From Pseudomonas sp. ICMP 561 (GTDB lineage Bacteria > Pseudomonadota > Gammaproteobacteria > Pseudomonadales > Pseudomonadaceae), in the NCBI RefSeq assembly GCF_002699985.1, contig NZ_LKBT01000015.1, forward strand, positions 37,817-101,816: DNA of 64,000 nt, in the 5' to 3' direction. This document shows positions 54,870 to 63,924 of this stretch, one piece after another. Position numbers and translations under genes: made by a program. Under the pieces are notes generated by a model, which made no database searches, had not been told where the DNA came from, and worked only from the letters and a program-made list of their open reading frames with translations. The stretch's first letter is position 1, and each line of letters begins with the position of its first letter.

Positions 54870-55652
54870 TCAGAACGCTGGCAGTACCGCGCCTTCGTAC
54901 TTCTTGTTGATGAAGTCTTTAACTTTCTGGCTGGTCAGGGCCTTGGACAGTTTCTCGATAGCGTCGGTGTGAGCGTTATCGGAACGGGTCACCAGGAAGT
55001 TCACGTAAGGCGAATCAGCACCTTCGATGATCAGCGCGTCTTTCTTCGGGTTCAGCTTCGCTTCCAGCGCGTAGTTGGTGTTGATCAGCGCCAGATCAAC
55101 CTGGCCCAGTGCGCGTGGCAGTACGGCCGATTCCAGCTCGCGGAACTTGAGTTTCTTCGGGTTGGTGGCGATGTCTTTCGGAGTCGCCAGTGCGTCGGTC
55201 GGGTTTTTCAGTGTGATCAAGCCATTTTTCTGCAACAGCAGCAGGGCACGACCGGCGTTGCTGCCTTCGTTAGGGATGGCGACGGTTGCGCCTTCTGGCA
55301 GGTCAGCGATGTTCTTGTACTTGGTGGAGTAGCCACCGAACGGTTCAACGTGTACGCCAACACCGGTCACCAGCGTTGCACCTTTGCCTTTGTTGAAGCC
55401 ATCCAGGTAAGGCTTGGTCTGGAAGTAGTTGGCGTCCAGACGCTTTTCATTGAGTTGTACGTTTGGCTGCACATAGTCGGTGAACACCTTGATTTCCAGG
55501 TCCACGCCTTCTTTAGCCAGGTCAGGCTTGATCAGTTCAAGGATTTCCGCGTGAGGAACTGGCGTAGCACCGACCACCAGTTTCTCGGCTGCTTGAGCCA
55601 CGCTTACCGAAAATACGGCCGCCAGAGCGGTCAACAGCAATGTCTTTTTCAT
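54870..55652 (-). CDS. metQ: MetQ/NlpA-family ABC substrate-binding protein, solitary
   Basis: 260-residue binding protein. Signal peptide KKTLLLTALAAVFSVSVAQA, then KLVVGATPVPHAEILE and YVQPNVQLNEKRLDANYFQ. It is closer to canonical MetQ (VPHAEIL) than the copy at 37281. No metNI lies next to it; it may use another ATPase/permease pair. A single-gene unit with its own terminator, next to the sulfonate operon, it probably serves methionine uptake. Confidence 0.9.
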   Translation of the reverse strand: MKKTLLLTALAAVFSVSVAQAAEKLVVGATPVPHAEILELIKPDLAKEGVDLEIKVFTDYVQPNVQLNEKRLDANYFQTKPYLDGFNKGKGATLVTGVGVHVEPFGGYSTKYKNIADLPEGATVAIPNEGSNAGRALLLLQKNGLITLKNPTDALATPKDIATNPKKLKFRELESAVLPRALGQVDLALINTNYALEAKLNPKKDALIIEGADSPYVNFLVTRSDNAHTDAIEKLSKALTSQKVKDFINKKYEGAVLPAF

Positions 55653-55845
55653 GCAATGTCCTTAGAGAAAATCGAGGTCGGTCTGTACGACAGCTCTTCA
55701 ATGAGTTGCCCCCGGACTGCTGGCGCGGTCGGGGGCGTGGAACGGACATTACCGATATTTTTTATTCCAATACAATACTTTTTTATCAAGTACTTATGCT
55801 TTTTTGTAGTTATCCGCCAGGAAGGCTCCAGCCGCCGAGCGCAAA

Positions 55846-57045
55846 TCAAAACTCGCGTAGCGCCTGCATTCGATCCTGATCAGCAGTCAGGAAGTCGCCT
55901 GGTTTGATATTGGTTTGCCCCGGCCCTTGCGCGCCCTTATCGGTATCGCCGCGCACAAAGGCGTCGAGTGTGGAGGGAGCTTCGTCAGACTGGCCGGTAG
56001 AGGGTGAGTATAAGTACGGGATGCCGTTCTCCTCTACATAAGTGGCTCCCTTTACGGCACGTCCAGCCCATTTGGCGTAACCAAAATATTTCGGCATACC
56101 GGCATCCAGCAGTTCCAGCGCTGCCGCTGTTCTTTTTGCACCTCTCCCAAGCTTTGCCAAGCTACCAGCACTTTTCACTCCCTGTACGCCAATGGGTTGT
56201 CCAATGGCCTGGAAAGCTGCCGAGGGAGTCGCTTTGAAAAACTTGCCCACAGCTCGAGCAGTGCCCGACCCAGCAAGCTTTGCCGTATAGGGGGCCGAAA
56301 ATGAAACAGCCGCAAGACCAAGACTGAGGTAGCCCAGGATAGATCCCGCTTTGGAAGTGGGTGCTAATAGGCTCGTCACCTCCCCCGCGATGCTCAGTAC
56401 CTCCGCGCCAATGTTGAGTGCCGCCGCCACAATTAGTGGACCTGTAAGAGGGGCCGAGGAACCAAGGGTAGCGACCGTAAGAGCAATGGCAGCGACCGAG
56501 ATCACGATCCCCAAAAGCTTCCTCCAGGAAAAATGCCCCGTCGGATCAGTCATGTTGACTGGGTCACCCTCGCAATAGGCGTAAGGATTAACGCCACCAG
56601 AATCGAACGGGCTCATGCTATCTGGGCTGTGGAAGCGCATCAGGACCGGGTTGTAAGCTCGATATCCGTTGCCCAGCAAATAACAGCCGGTCACCGGGTC
56701 GGGTTGCTCGCCGTTAAAGCCCAGCAAACTTTGCAGCCCGCCTACGACGGCACTGCCACCATACGGAGTGTAAACACTGCGCTGTATCTGATTGCCCGTG
56801 ACTGACTGTAAAACGCTGCCTTGCTGGTCGCAGCCCAACAGGCTGTTCACTATGGAGCTACCCGAGTGGGTCGACTGTGCCAATACGTAGCCGCCCGACT
56901 CCAGCACGCTACGTTGCTGCTCGCCCTCCAGTTGTGTGGCGATCCGGCCATCCCGATAAACTCGCGTGCTGGCAGGAGCGCCCACCGGCTCGACACCGAT
57001 CAAGCGATCCAGAGCGTCGTAGCGATAACTGATCAACTGATTCAT
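55846..57045 (-). CDS. RHS core domain protein with variable C-terminal tip
   Basis: 399 residues. The N-terminus NQLISYRYDALDRLIGVEPV joins YD-repeat style; the RHS core ends DPVTGCYLLGNGYRAYNPVL, FHSPDSMSPFDSGGVNPYAY and DPTGHF near residue 170. The following 230 residues are a non-core tip, with hydrophobic segments at about 177-200 and 205-240 and a Gly/Ala-rich stretch, then PKYFGYAKWAGRAVKG. ATG has GGAGG 8 nt ahead and overlaps the previous RHS stop (ATGA). Toxin activity is likely for the family but not identifiable here. Confidence 0.8.
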   Translation of the reverse strand: MNQLISYRYDALDRLIGVEPVGAPASTRVYRDGRIATQLEGEQQRSVLESGGYVLAQSTHSGSSIVNSLLGCDQQGSVLQSVTGNQIQRSVYTPYGGSAVVGGLQSLLGFNGEQPDPVTGCYLLGNGYRAYNPVLMRFHSPDSMSPFDSGGVNPYAYCEGDPVNMTDPTGHFSWRKLLGIVISVAAIALTVATLGSSAPLTGPLIVAAALNIGAEVLSIAGEVTSLLAPTSKAGSILGYLSLGLAAVSFSAPYTAKLAGSGTARAVGKFFKATPSAAFQAIGQPIGVQGVKSAGSLAKLGRGAKRTAAALELLDAGMPKYFGYAKWAGRAVKGATYVEENGIPYLYSPSTGQSDEAPSTLDAFVRGDTDKGAQGPGQTNIKPGDFLTADQDRMQALREF

Positions 57046-60000
57046 GCTTGTGCCTCCGAGACCGATTCAAGACGGCCCAGGTCGTCATAGTTCAGGTGGC
57101 GACGGCGCTCATCATTGAGCTGATTACCGTCCCGGTCGTAAGAAAATCTGGCTTGTTGCGCTGCATAGTCCGGATGACTATGGCGAACTTGGCTTAGTTG
57201 GGTTTTATCGAAGTTCTCATATTCGTAAGTAGCGATGTTTTCGCCACCCGCGAACACGGTTTTCAACTGGCGGATGTTATCGAGTTCATCGAACAGATAG
57301 TCCTGCATAAGAATTTCTTTCCCTGCCGCATCCACCGGTAAATGCAGGCCGGCGCACTCGTAGTGCTCTAGACGACCACGCGAGTCATAGGCAAATGACT
57401 CATCACGCAGCACGGTGCTCCCGCGCAGCAAGAGGCGTCTGATGAGCTTGTCTTTATTGTCGAATTGTTGGGACAGTTCTTCCGGCTGACTGGAGTCAAC
57501 CGTCAGCACCCGACGCACCTCACGGCCGAAGTCGTCATATTCAAGTTGCGTGACAAGTGTGCGTTTACTTTGGCTATCGACCGTTTCGATTTTGCTGACA
57601 CGCCCGAATGAGTCATAGCTGTAGTCCGCTGTGACAGCCCCCCTTACGACCTTGGCAATCCGACACAGCGCGTCATAGTGGGTGATCTGTTTAACGCCCG
57701 ATGCATCTACATATTCCAGTGGCAAGCCTTTAAGCGAGGTGCGATGCGTGGCATTCAGTGTGCCCTGAGCTTCAGTTATCTTGTCGTTTTGCAGCTTGCC
57801 GGACGGCAGGTAAATGCGCTGCTGCTGGTTACCTGGGCAGGAGGCCTGAATCAATTTCGCGTGCGCATTGTCGTAGCGGAAGCTGGCAGCGAGACTGCTG
57901 TCACCGGCAACTCTACGCTCAGTCATCTGATTATTCAGTGACGGGTCATATTGATAGGAAATGACTTTACCGCTGGCTTTGACATGGGTAGCCGGGTTTG
58001 GCTGAGCCCCTACGTACGTGAAGATTTCAGTGCGTCCACCGACCGTGATGCTGGTCACTCGCAACAGGCCGTCGTAGGTACGCTCGCCTGCCAGATATTC
58101 ATTGACCCAGATATGGGTCGCCAGGTCTTCCGTACTACGTCGCAAGAATGCTCTTTTGATCCGTGTGCCGTCGGGCAATTGCGTGATGACCAGGCGATCA
58201 GCAAAGTCGTACACGAACCTGGTCGTACGTCCTTGAGGGTCAATTTGCTGAACGCATCGCCCCAGGCCGTCGTAGATATACTCTGTGGCGCCACATGAAA
58301 CACCTTTGCGATCAAAGCGTTCGACCGTATCGTTTTTACCAAATAAGTTTTTGCTGACGACCGTTTTACCAGCCTGATCAATACCCTGAGTCTGGACGAG
58401 CGTGACTGGATCGAGTCGATCGTGACTGATGACTCCATCCGGGCCGATGGTCGAGACGCGATTACCCCAATCGTCATAGGTGTAACGGGTCTTCAATTGA
58501 ACAGCTTTGCCGTCGAGCCAGTCAGTGCTGGTTTCTTCAACCAACTGGCCAAGTCCATCGTAGTTAGCGCTGTAAACGGCACGCATGGGTTGACCGACAG
58601 CGTCGATGTCCTGAACCTCAACGGCAATTTTTCGATTCAACCCGTCAAGCCGTGTCAGCGTTTGAGCACCATTGGGGGCTGTGGTGCGCGTGGACACCTC
58701 GTCAGCCAACGTGTTTGCCAACTGGTAGGTGTGCGTTCTGGAAACCTGGCCGGGGGTTTCAGGTGCCAGCATCTCAGAGGTTTTGCGCCCTAACCGGTCA
58801 TAGATCGTTTCCAGGGCAACGCCCATCTGTTCGACTACTTTTACTTCTGCCCCGGTCAAAACGTTCTGCAAAACGGATTGGGTGCTGACAGTGCGATCCT
58901 TGGCCATCAAGGTAGTTTGCGTACACAGAGTGCCGCCCTTTAACTCATAACGATATTCCATAATCGTACTGCTGCCTTCAACCGTCTCGATCCTGCGCTT
59001 GACGCGACCCAGGAATTTGCTTTTGGAGTCGGCTTCATAGTGTCGGGCGATGGTCATCAGTGGCGTTATTTGCCCGCCCTGAAATAACGACTCTTGCTCC
59101 AGTGCCAAAAAGCTTCCCCGCTCGGGGCTGGCCGATGGTAGTTCGGTGTAGCGGTATTGGGTGACAAGTGTGGGTGCGGGGGCGCAATCAGCTGCGGGTA
59201 TCAATGTCTTGCGCTTGAGCCAGCGCTCCGATCCAAAAGCATCCGCCGGACAGCCGTCGGATGCTCCTGGCGAGTAATAATCGAAAACCTCTGTAATCCC
59301 GGATGGCGACACTTTTCTGCGGATGTTGCCCATTTCATCGTAGTCAGTCAGCGTGGTTTCCGTGCGGATGACACCGGGTTTAGCAGCATCAAGCCAGGAC
59401 ACCTCAACCTTTGCGGGCAACTGGAAATTTCCAGGTTGATTCTCAAAGCTCTGCCCTGTTCTTGCATGATATTCGGTAAGGGTGCGCACGGTTTTGCCGT
59501 TTTGATTGACCGTCTCCTCAACCTGCAAATGAAAGCGGTTGTAGACACGTTTGGTTCTGCGCGCAACACGCGCACTGGACCCGACCCCCAACATCAGGTC
59601 TTCGTTAATCTCGTACTCATAATTACCCGCTGCCCGATAAAGGTTATCGCCGTCGTTTCGCCAAGGAGCGCCGGACCCGTTACCCAGATAATTACGGCTG
59701 GAGTAACTGTAATTTCTGGTTATCTGGGGCTGGTTCGAGCGAGGAAATGTGACGTGGGAAGCGACCGCCGGTAAAGTCCTGACCGGGGCTCCGGCCGGCA
59801 ACCGTAACTCCATAGCCCTATAAGTAATTTGCTCAACACCCCCAGTGGGCAATTCGAGCCTGCTGATTAGCCGCAGGCCACCCACAGATTGATAAGTGAA
59901 ACGCCATGACGCTGCCTTACCATTTTCAAGCGGCAGGGTGATCTTGGTAAGCTCATTACTCTGAATCTGAAGAGTAAACACCAGTTTGTCCGTGGGGCTG

Positions 60001-60569
60001 TCAGGCCAGAGGGAGATACTGGAGACTCTCGATGAACCGTCAAGCACATCGACGGTTAATAACGTCTGACTTTCATCTCGAATCTCACGCAGCATCCGCC
60101 GACCGCCGATGACACGGTATGAGAAATTTAAAACCCGGCCTTCGGGAGAATAGAGTTTTGAAATCGTCCACTCCTCCCAGTTGAGCGCCGGGTTAGACAG
60201 TACCTCTACGACCCCTGATTTGTGCTCGATAATCAACTCATCACCGACGCGACTGGTTTTTAAGTCTTGAACTTTTTTATCAGCGATGACGAACAGGCCC
60301 GGTGCAGTATTGGCAAGATAGGTTGCGCCGTTAAACACATTCAGTTGCCGTGTGGTACGGCTATACCGGGTTAAGGGCATCGACCATCCTGTACCAAAGC
60401 CCATGTTAGCGTTGCTGAGCCCATTGAAGGAAATGGACAGTGGAAGAGAGGGACCGCTTAACGCGTTGGCCAGTAAATCAGACAACGACAAATTGCAACT
60501 GTACGTGCCTGTTCTGGGGTCAACTCCAGCATTGATAAAACTTAGAAAATTATACGCATTAGAATACAC
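57042..60569 (-). CDS. RHS/YD-repeat protein lacking its own core
   Basis: 1175 residues. It begins MYSNAYNFLSFINAGVDPRT (GTG start at 60569) followed by a beta-rich N-terminal region, then many YD repeats such as YDDWGNRVSTIGPDG, YDGLGRCVQQIDPQGRTTRF, YDSFGRVSKIE and YDDFGREVRRVL. It stops at YDDLGRLESVSEAQA just before the RHS core would start. The core is supplied by the coupled downstream gene, so the two products together would make one cage. No signal peptide or PAAR/VgrG fusion is seen. Confidence 0.85.
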   Translation of the reverse strand: MYSNAYNFLSFINAGVDPRTGTYSCNLSLSDLLANALSGPSLPLSISFNGLSNANMGFGTGWSMPLTRYSRTTRQLNVFNGATYLANTAPGLFVIADKKVQDLKTSRVGDELIIEHKSGVVEVLSNPALNWEEWTISKLYSPEGRVLNFSYRVIGGRRMLREIRDESQTLLTVDVLDGSSRVSSISLWPDSPTDKLVFTLQIQSNELTKITLPLENGKAASWRFTYQSVGGLRLISRLELPTGGVEQITYRAMELRLPAGAPVRTLPAVASHVTFPRSNQPQITRNYSYSSRNYLGNGSGAPWRNDGDNLYRAAGNYEYEINEDLMLGVGSSARVARRTKRVYNRFHLQVEETVNQNGKTVRTLTEYHARTGQSFENQPGNFQLPAKVEVSWLDAAKPGVIRTETTLTDYDEMGNIRRKVSPSGITEVFDYYSPGASDGCPADAFGSERWLKRKTLIPAADCAPAPTLVTQYRYTELPSASPERGSFLALEQESLFQGGQITPLMTIARHYEADSKSKFLGRVKRRIETVEGSSTIMEYRYELKGGTLCTQTTLMAKDRTVSTQSVLQNVLTGAEVKVVEQMGVALETIYDRLGRKTSEMLAPETPGQVSRTHTYQLANTLADEVSTRTTAPNGAQTLTRLDGLNRKIAVEVQDIDAVGQPMRAVYSANYDGLGQLVEETSTDWLDGKAVQLKTRYTYDDWGNRVSTIGPDGVISHDRLDPVTLVQTQGIDQAGKTVVSKNLFGKNDTVERFDRKGVSCGATEYIYDGLGRCVQQIDPQGRTTRFVYDFADRLVITQLPDGTRIKRAFLRRSTEDLATHIWVNEYLAGERTYDGLLRVTSITVGGRTEIFTYVGAQPNPATHVKASGKVISYQYDPSLNNQMTERRVAGDSSLAASFRYDNAHAKLIQASCPGNQQQRIYLPSGKLQNDKITEAQGTLNATHRTSLKGLPLEYVDASGVKQITHYDALCRIAKVVRGAVTADYSYDSFGRVSKIETVDSQSKRTLVTQLEYDDFGREVRRVLTVDSSQPEELSQQFDNKDKLIRRLLLRGSTVLRDESFAYDSRGRLEHYECAGLHLPVDAAGKEILMQDYLFDELDNIRQLKTVFAGGENIATYEYENFDKTQLSQVRHSHPDYAAQQARFSYDRDGNQLNDERRRHLNYDDLGRLESVSEAQA

Positions 60570-60647
60570 GTGAGGCCTACCTTATAATTATCGTCCAGCC
60601 ATTGAAATAACAAGCGGCGTGCCCAGCTAACTGGGCACACCTAAAAC

Positions 60648-61589
60648 TCAATACAGTTCTAAACGACCGTCCACACGCTCTGGGCTTACAATACGAAACC
60701 GAAGAGTATGAGAGTTTCCGTACATATCGATAGCGGTGATCGTCGCATTTTTTACTTTTCCAGGAGAAAGCCAGCGATCTCTAAATGTAACTATTGCAGG
60801 CTGCCCCCTGAGGGGTGTTATGCCGGTAACAGAGGTCGGTGCATCCGGTGGACGAGGAAGGAGATATGTAATCCTGTTAACGCCTGGCGCCATGTAACCC
60901 GATATCATACCCACGCGGGTTACGGTGGCGCTACCTGCATGATATCCAACGCCAACGGGTGAGACACTGATGCTTCTAAATTCGATGTTCACACCATTAT
61001 CATTGAGCACGAGAGGGATATAATCCAGCCTCCCCCACCGTCCCAACTCCATCGTATGAACAATCTCGAACTTGTACCTGTCTACTGGGTAAGTCGTCGG
61101 CCGAAGAGGGGTAATCGTCATATAGCCCTCGCCATGGCCCCGCGAATCAAACTGTATGCCATCGTCGCGCTCAACGGTAAGACTCACAGTTAACGGTACC
61201 TGGCGAACAGTACGAACATAGAGATCTACATAGTGCGTATTCCGACTTTTTACCGAGGGCTCTTCATACGCTAGCTGTTGGGAGGAAGTCGGAACATAGT
61301 CATAACCGTCGAGATTGGCATCAGACCAATCCCAGCCCTGTTCCTGTGTCACCGGTTGGGGCTTGCCTGACACTGGCCTCCGGTAATGTATCGCCGCCCC
61401 ACCATGATGGTTGACCAACTTAATAGAGCGCAACTCTTTCTCGCTCAAAACAACCGGATGATTATTTATGTCAACGGCTTTGATAGCGACTCGTAACTTT
61501 ACAGCCTGAAGACCGTTCCAAAACAAACGTCCCCCACCTGCTGCGCTGACGACCGTGAATGTTTCCAATGAAACCCATTTTTCAGTCAT
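60648..61589 (-). CDS. Uncharacterised protein upstream of the split RHS genes
   Basis: 313-residue beta-rich protein, no signal peptide or membrane segment. Features seen: TFTVVSAAGGGRLFWNG near the start, YRRPVSGKPQPVTQEQGWDW, a PPDAPTSVTGITPLRGQPAI linker resembling an Ig/fibronectin-like domain boundary, and a final SHTLRFRIVSPERVDG. The ribosome site AAGGAG is 6 nt before the ATG. It lies 78 nt ahead of the RHS gene on the same strand, so an accessory, carrier or loading role is possible. I recognise no family. Confidence 0.6.
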   Translation of the reverse strand: MTEKWVSLETFTVVSAAGGGRLFWNGLQAVKLRVAIKAVDINNHPVVLSEKELRSIKLVNHHGGAAIHYRRPVSGKPQPVTQEQGWDWSDANLDGYDYVPTSSQQLAYEEPSVKSRNTHYVDLYVRTVRQVPLTVSLTVERDDGIQFDSRGHGEGYMTITPLRPTTYPVDRYKFEIVHTMELGRWGRLDYIPLVLNDNGVNIEFRSISVSPVGVGYHAGSATVTRVGMISGYMAPGVNRITYLLPRPPDAPTSVTGITPLRGQPAIVTFRDRWLSPGKVKNATITAIDMYGNSHTLRFRIVSPERVDGRLELY

Positions 61590-61905
61590 GTAAACTCCTT
61601 GTAAACCCTAAAAAGGGAACTTATTAAATTCATAGTTAAAATCAACGACGCCAGCGTTAGCCTTACTAGCATCAACTGGAACCCTCGTAGTAAAAGAGCA
61701 ACTATCCCCGCTCTTCAACACCAGACTGGTTTAAATAATTTTTAGTGTCTAGCGTACGAAATAGAAAGTAATAAACAGTGCCTAAAAAATGGAACTTACC
61801 GCAAGTTCAATGGCAAAATCACAACAACTTATCGGGGATAAAGAGTCGCTATCTGTAGGACTATTTCCCGATCTCTGAAAGCTCTCTAGCGCCTAGTTTT
61901 CACCC
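61590..61905. other. AT-rich intergenic region
   Basis: About 315 nt without a plausible gene, ahead of the RHS operon. It probably holds that operon's promoter, but no clear element is singled out. Confidence 0.5.
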
Positions 61906-61943
61906 CAAAAAAAAACGCCGCATCCCTGCCAAGGATGCGGCGC
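61906..61943 (-). terminator. Intrinsic terminator after the sigma54-type AAA+ gene
   Basis: Stem CGCCGCATCC / GGATGCGGCG, followed on the minus strand by nine T residues. Confidence 0.92.
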
Positions 61944-61964
61944 TGAGGAACCGGGGGTTGTGGG

Positions 61965-62915
61965 CTAGCGAGCGAGATCATCCAACCGGGAATCGACCGC
62001 TCCTAGCACCCGTTGCAGTGCAAAGAGTTGCTCAACCTTTGCGTCAAGGAGAAGCTTTCCTACAAGCTGTTCCACTTGCGCAAGCGGGTCGACGCTGGCA
62101 GGCAGGTTCAGGTGCTCCGGCAAGATTTCGTCGCCACTGCTGACCAGCAGCGCAAAGTGAATGACGTTCTCTAGCTCACGGGTGTTACCTGGCCAGTAAT
62201 GGCCCTCCAGGACTTGCTGCGCGGCTTCGCTGATCAGCGGGACAGCCAGGTTCAAGCGCTGGCTATAGATGCCGAGGAAATATTCGGCCAGCGGCAAGAT
62301 GTTGCCCGGCTGCTCGCGCAAAGGCGGCAGTTCCAGATGGCCTTCGCCGAGGTAGTGAAAAAGCCGCTCGTGGAATTTGCCAGCGGCCACGGCTTGGGCA
62401 AGATCGATGCTGGTTGCAGCAACCAGTCGCACGTCTACCGGGCTGGGTTGTTGCGCGCCGACGCGGGTGACTTCGTGATTCTCCAGGGCGGCCAGTAACT
62501 TGATCTGGATCGGTAACGGCAAGTCGCCTATCTCATCCAGATAAAGCGTGCCTCCATTGGCTGAGCCGAACCAACCCGCGCGGCTGCTGGCCGAACCGCT
62601 GTGGGCACCGGCGGCATAGCCAAACAGTTCGGCGTCGGCATAGGTCGGGCTGATCGCGCCACAGTTGACCGACACGAACAAGCCGGTGCGGTCGCTGCCG
62701 CGATGAATGTGCCGAGCGAGCAGTTCTTTACCGGTGCCGGACTCGCCTCGAATCAGCACTGGCAGAGCACGAGGCGCCAATTGCTCCATTTCTTCACGTA
62801 GTTGCCGCGAACGCGGATCGATGAACACCAACGCTTTGGCGCGAATACTCAGCGGGCTTTTTTCGGCATCGGGGAAGGTCAACAAGGGCTGACCGAAGGT
62901 TTCGTTAAGACTCAT
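61965..62915 (-). CDS. Sigma54-interaction-domain AAA+ protein with altered GAFTGA and no visible HTH
   Basis: 316 residues. Walker A GESGTGKE is near residue 57, Walker B GGTLYLDEIGDLPL near 119. The sigma54-contact loop, normally GAFTGA, reads GAHSGS (in GYAAGAHSGSASSRAGW, near 101-106). There is no receiver or other full N-terminal sensor. After the AAA+ lid (YWPGNTRELENVIHFALLVS) only about 60 residues remain and no Fis-like helix-turn-helix is seen. It ends at a strong terminator and lies 93 nt after a hydrolase gene. SfnR-like regulators of sulfur genes are a possible relation. Confidence 0.8.
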   Translation of the reverse strand: MSLNETFGQPLLTFPDAEKSPLSIRAKALVFIDPRSRQLREEMEQLAPRALPVLIRGESGTGKELLARHIHRGSDRTGLFVSVNCGAISPTYADAELFGYAAGAHSGSASSRAGWFGSANGGTLYLDEIGDLPLPIQIKLLAALENHEVTRVGAQQPSPVDVRLVAATSIDLAQAVAAGKFHERLFHYLGEGHLELPPLREQPGNILPLAEYFLGIYSQRLNLAVPLISEAAQQVLEGHYWPGNTRELENVIHFALLVSSGDEILPEHLNLPASVDPLAQVEQLVGKLLLDAKVEQLFALQRVLGAVDSRLDDLAR

Positions 62916-63008
62916 GGCAAACTCCCGCCCGAGCCTTGCGACGGCTCAAGCGCTAAAAAACAAAGTGGATCGGTGAGGCAAGCGCGATACGTCTCGCGCT
63001 GCGTAAGC

Positions 63009-63590
63009 TCATGCGCGACGCAGTGCGTGTTGTTCCATTCGGCTCTGCAGGCGGTACAGGTAAGCGAAGCCTTGCTCCCAGCGGCGATGTCCTGACTTGG
63101 TATTGATATGCCCGGCCTGGCTGAGAATGCCGGTTTCCGCGCCCCAGTCCCGCGCCATCTCAAGGGCCCGCTGAGTGCTGACCGCCGCGTCGTTATCCGA
63201 GGTGACAATCTGGGTCGGGAAGGGAAGCAGATCTTTAGGGATTGGCGCGAAGTTACGCAACGCAGGCGAGCAGGCAGGCCGCTCGACGTCAGCAGGCGCG
63301 ACCAGCAAAGCGCCCTGCACCTGCCGCAGCGACTCCAGCGGAGCCAGCCGTGCCCAATGCGCTACGGTTATGCACCCCAGACTATGAGCAATCAGAATCA
63401 CCGGCGTGCTGTCCGCCGCGATACTGCGTTGCAGCTCGCCAACCCAGTCTTCGCGACGCGGCTTGAGCCAATCGGCTTGTTCAACACGCGTGCTGTTTGG
63501 CAGGCTGTTCTGCCAATGGGTTTGCCAATGCTCATCGCCTGACCCTTGCCAGCCTGGCACGATCAAATAGCGGATCGACTCGTTATGCAT
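63009..63590 (-). CDS. RBBP9/YdeN-type alpha/beta hydrolase
   Basis: 193-residue serine hydrolase. IVPGWQGSGDEHWQTHW near the start is the family signature. The nucleophile is Ser in AHSLGC near 76, the acid Asp in TSDNDAAV near 137, and His in AGHINTKSGH near 163. ATG at 63590 has GGAGG 8 nt upstream, deciding against two ATGs further out. It is upstream of and probably cotranscribed with the AAA+ protein. The natural substrate is unknown. Confidence 0.88.
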   Translation of the reverse strand: MHNESIRYLIVPGWQGSGDEHWQTHWQNSLPNSTRVEQADWLKPRREDWVGELQRSIAADSTPVILIAHSLGCITVAHWARLAPLESLRQVQGALLVAPADVERPACSPALRNFAPIPKDLLPFPTQIVTSDNDAAVSTQRALEMARDWGAETGILSQAGHINTKSGHRRWEQGFAYLYRLQSRMEQHALRRA

Positions 63591-63847
63591 GGGGTCAGCC
63601 TCCTGCATGGGTGCGTTCATTGAGCGCAGTATAAGGAGGTGACATATATTCGTTAAGGAATAAGAAGCTATCAACCAATATCCAAAAAGAATATGCAAGA
63701 CAAAAAAAAAGGGATTGTCCCCTGCCTAAGGAACAACCCCGATAAAAACTGCGATATGCGTGCCCGCCATCAGTGGGCACGGTTGAAGGTACTCAAGATT
63801 TGTTACAGATAGACGACTTTGCCTCTATCAAAACTAGCTGCTCCATA
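63591..63847. other. Intergenic region before the hydrolase gene
   Basis: About 250 nt with no gene seen. It holds the hydrolase ribosome site and, presumably, its promoter. An AT-rich stretch with TAAGGAGGTGACATATATTC lies at 63631-63650. Confidence 0.5.
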
Positions 63848-63910
63848 ACACCGCGCTGTCTCGCATCAAACCGCGGACCTGTAGGTGCACCGCGAGGTCG
63901 CGATGGCCTC
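63848..63910. repeat. Half REP with a 22-nt flank shared with 14242-14263
   Basis: ACACCGCGCTGTCTCGCATC plus AA, then about 12 nt later TGTAGGTGCACCGCGAGGTC. The same 22-nt block stands before a degenerate REP at 14275. Confidence 0.6.
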
Positions 63911-63924
63911 CACCCCCGTAGGAC

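Noticed and set aside
57040..57048. Frameshift or sequencing error explaining the split RHS
   Set aside because: The second ORF has a proper ATG, a GGAGG site at good spacing and a standard ATGA overlap.
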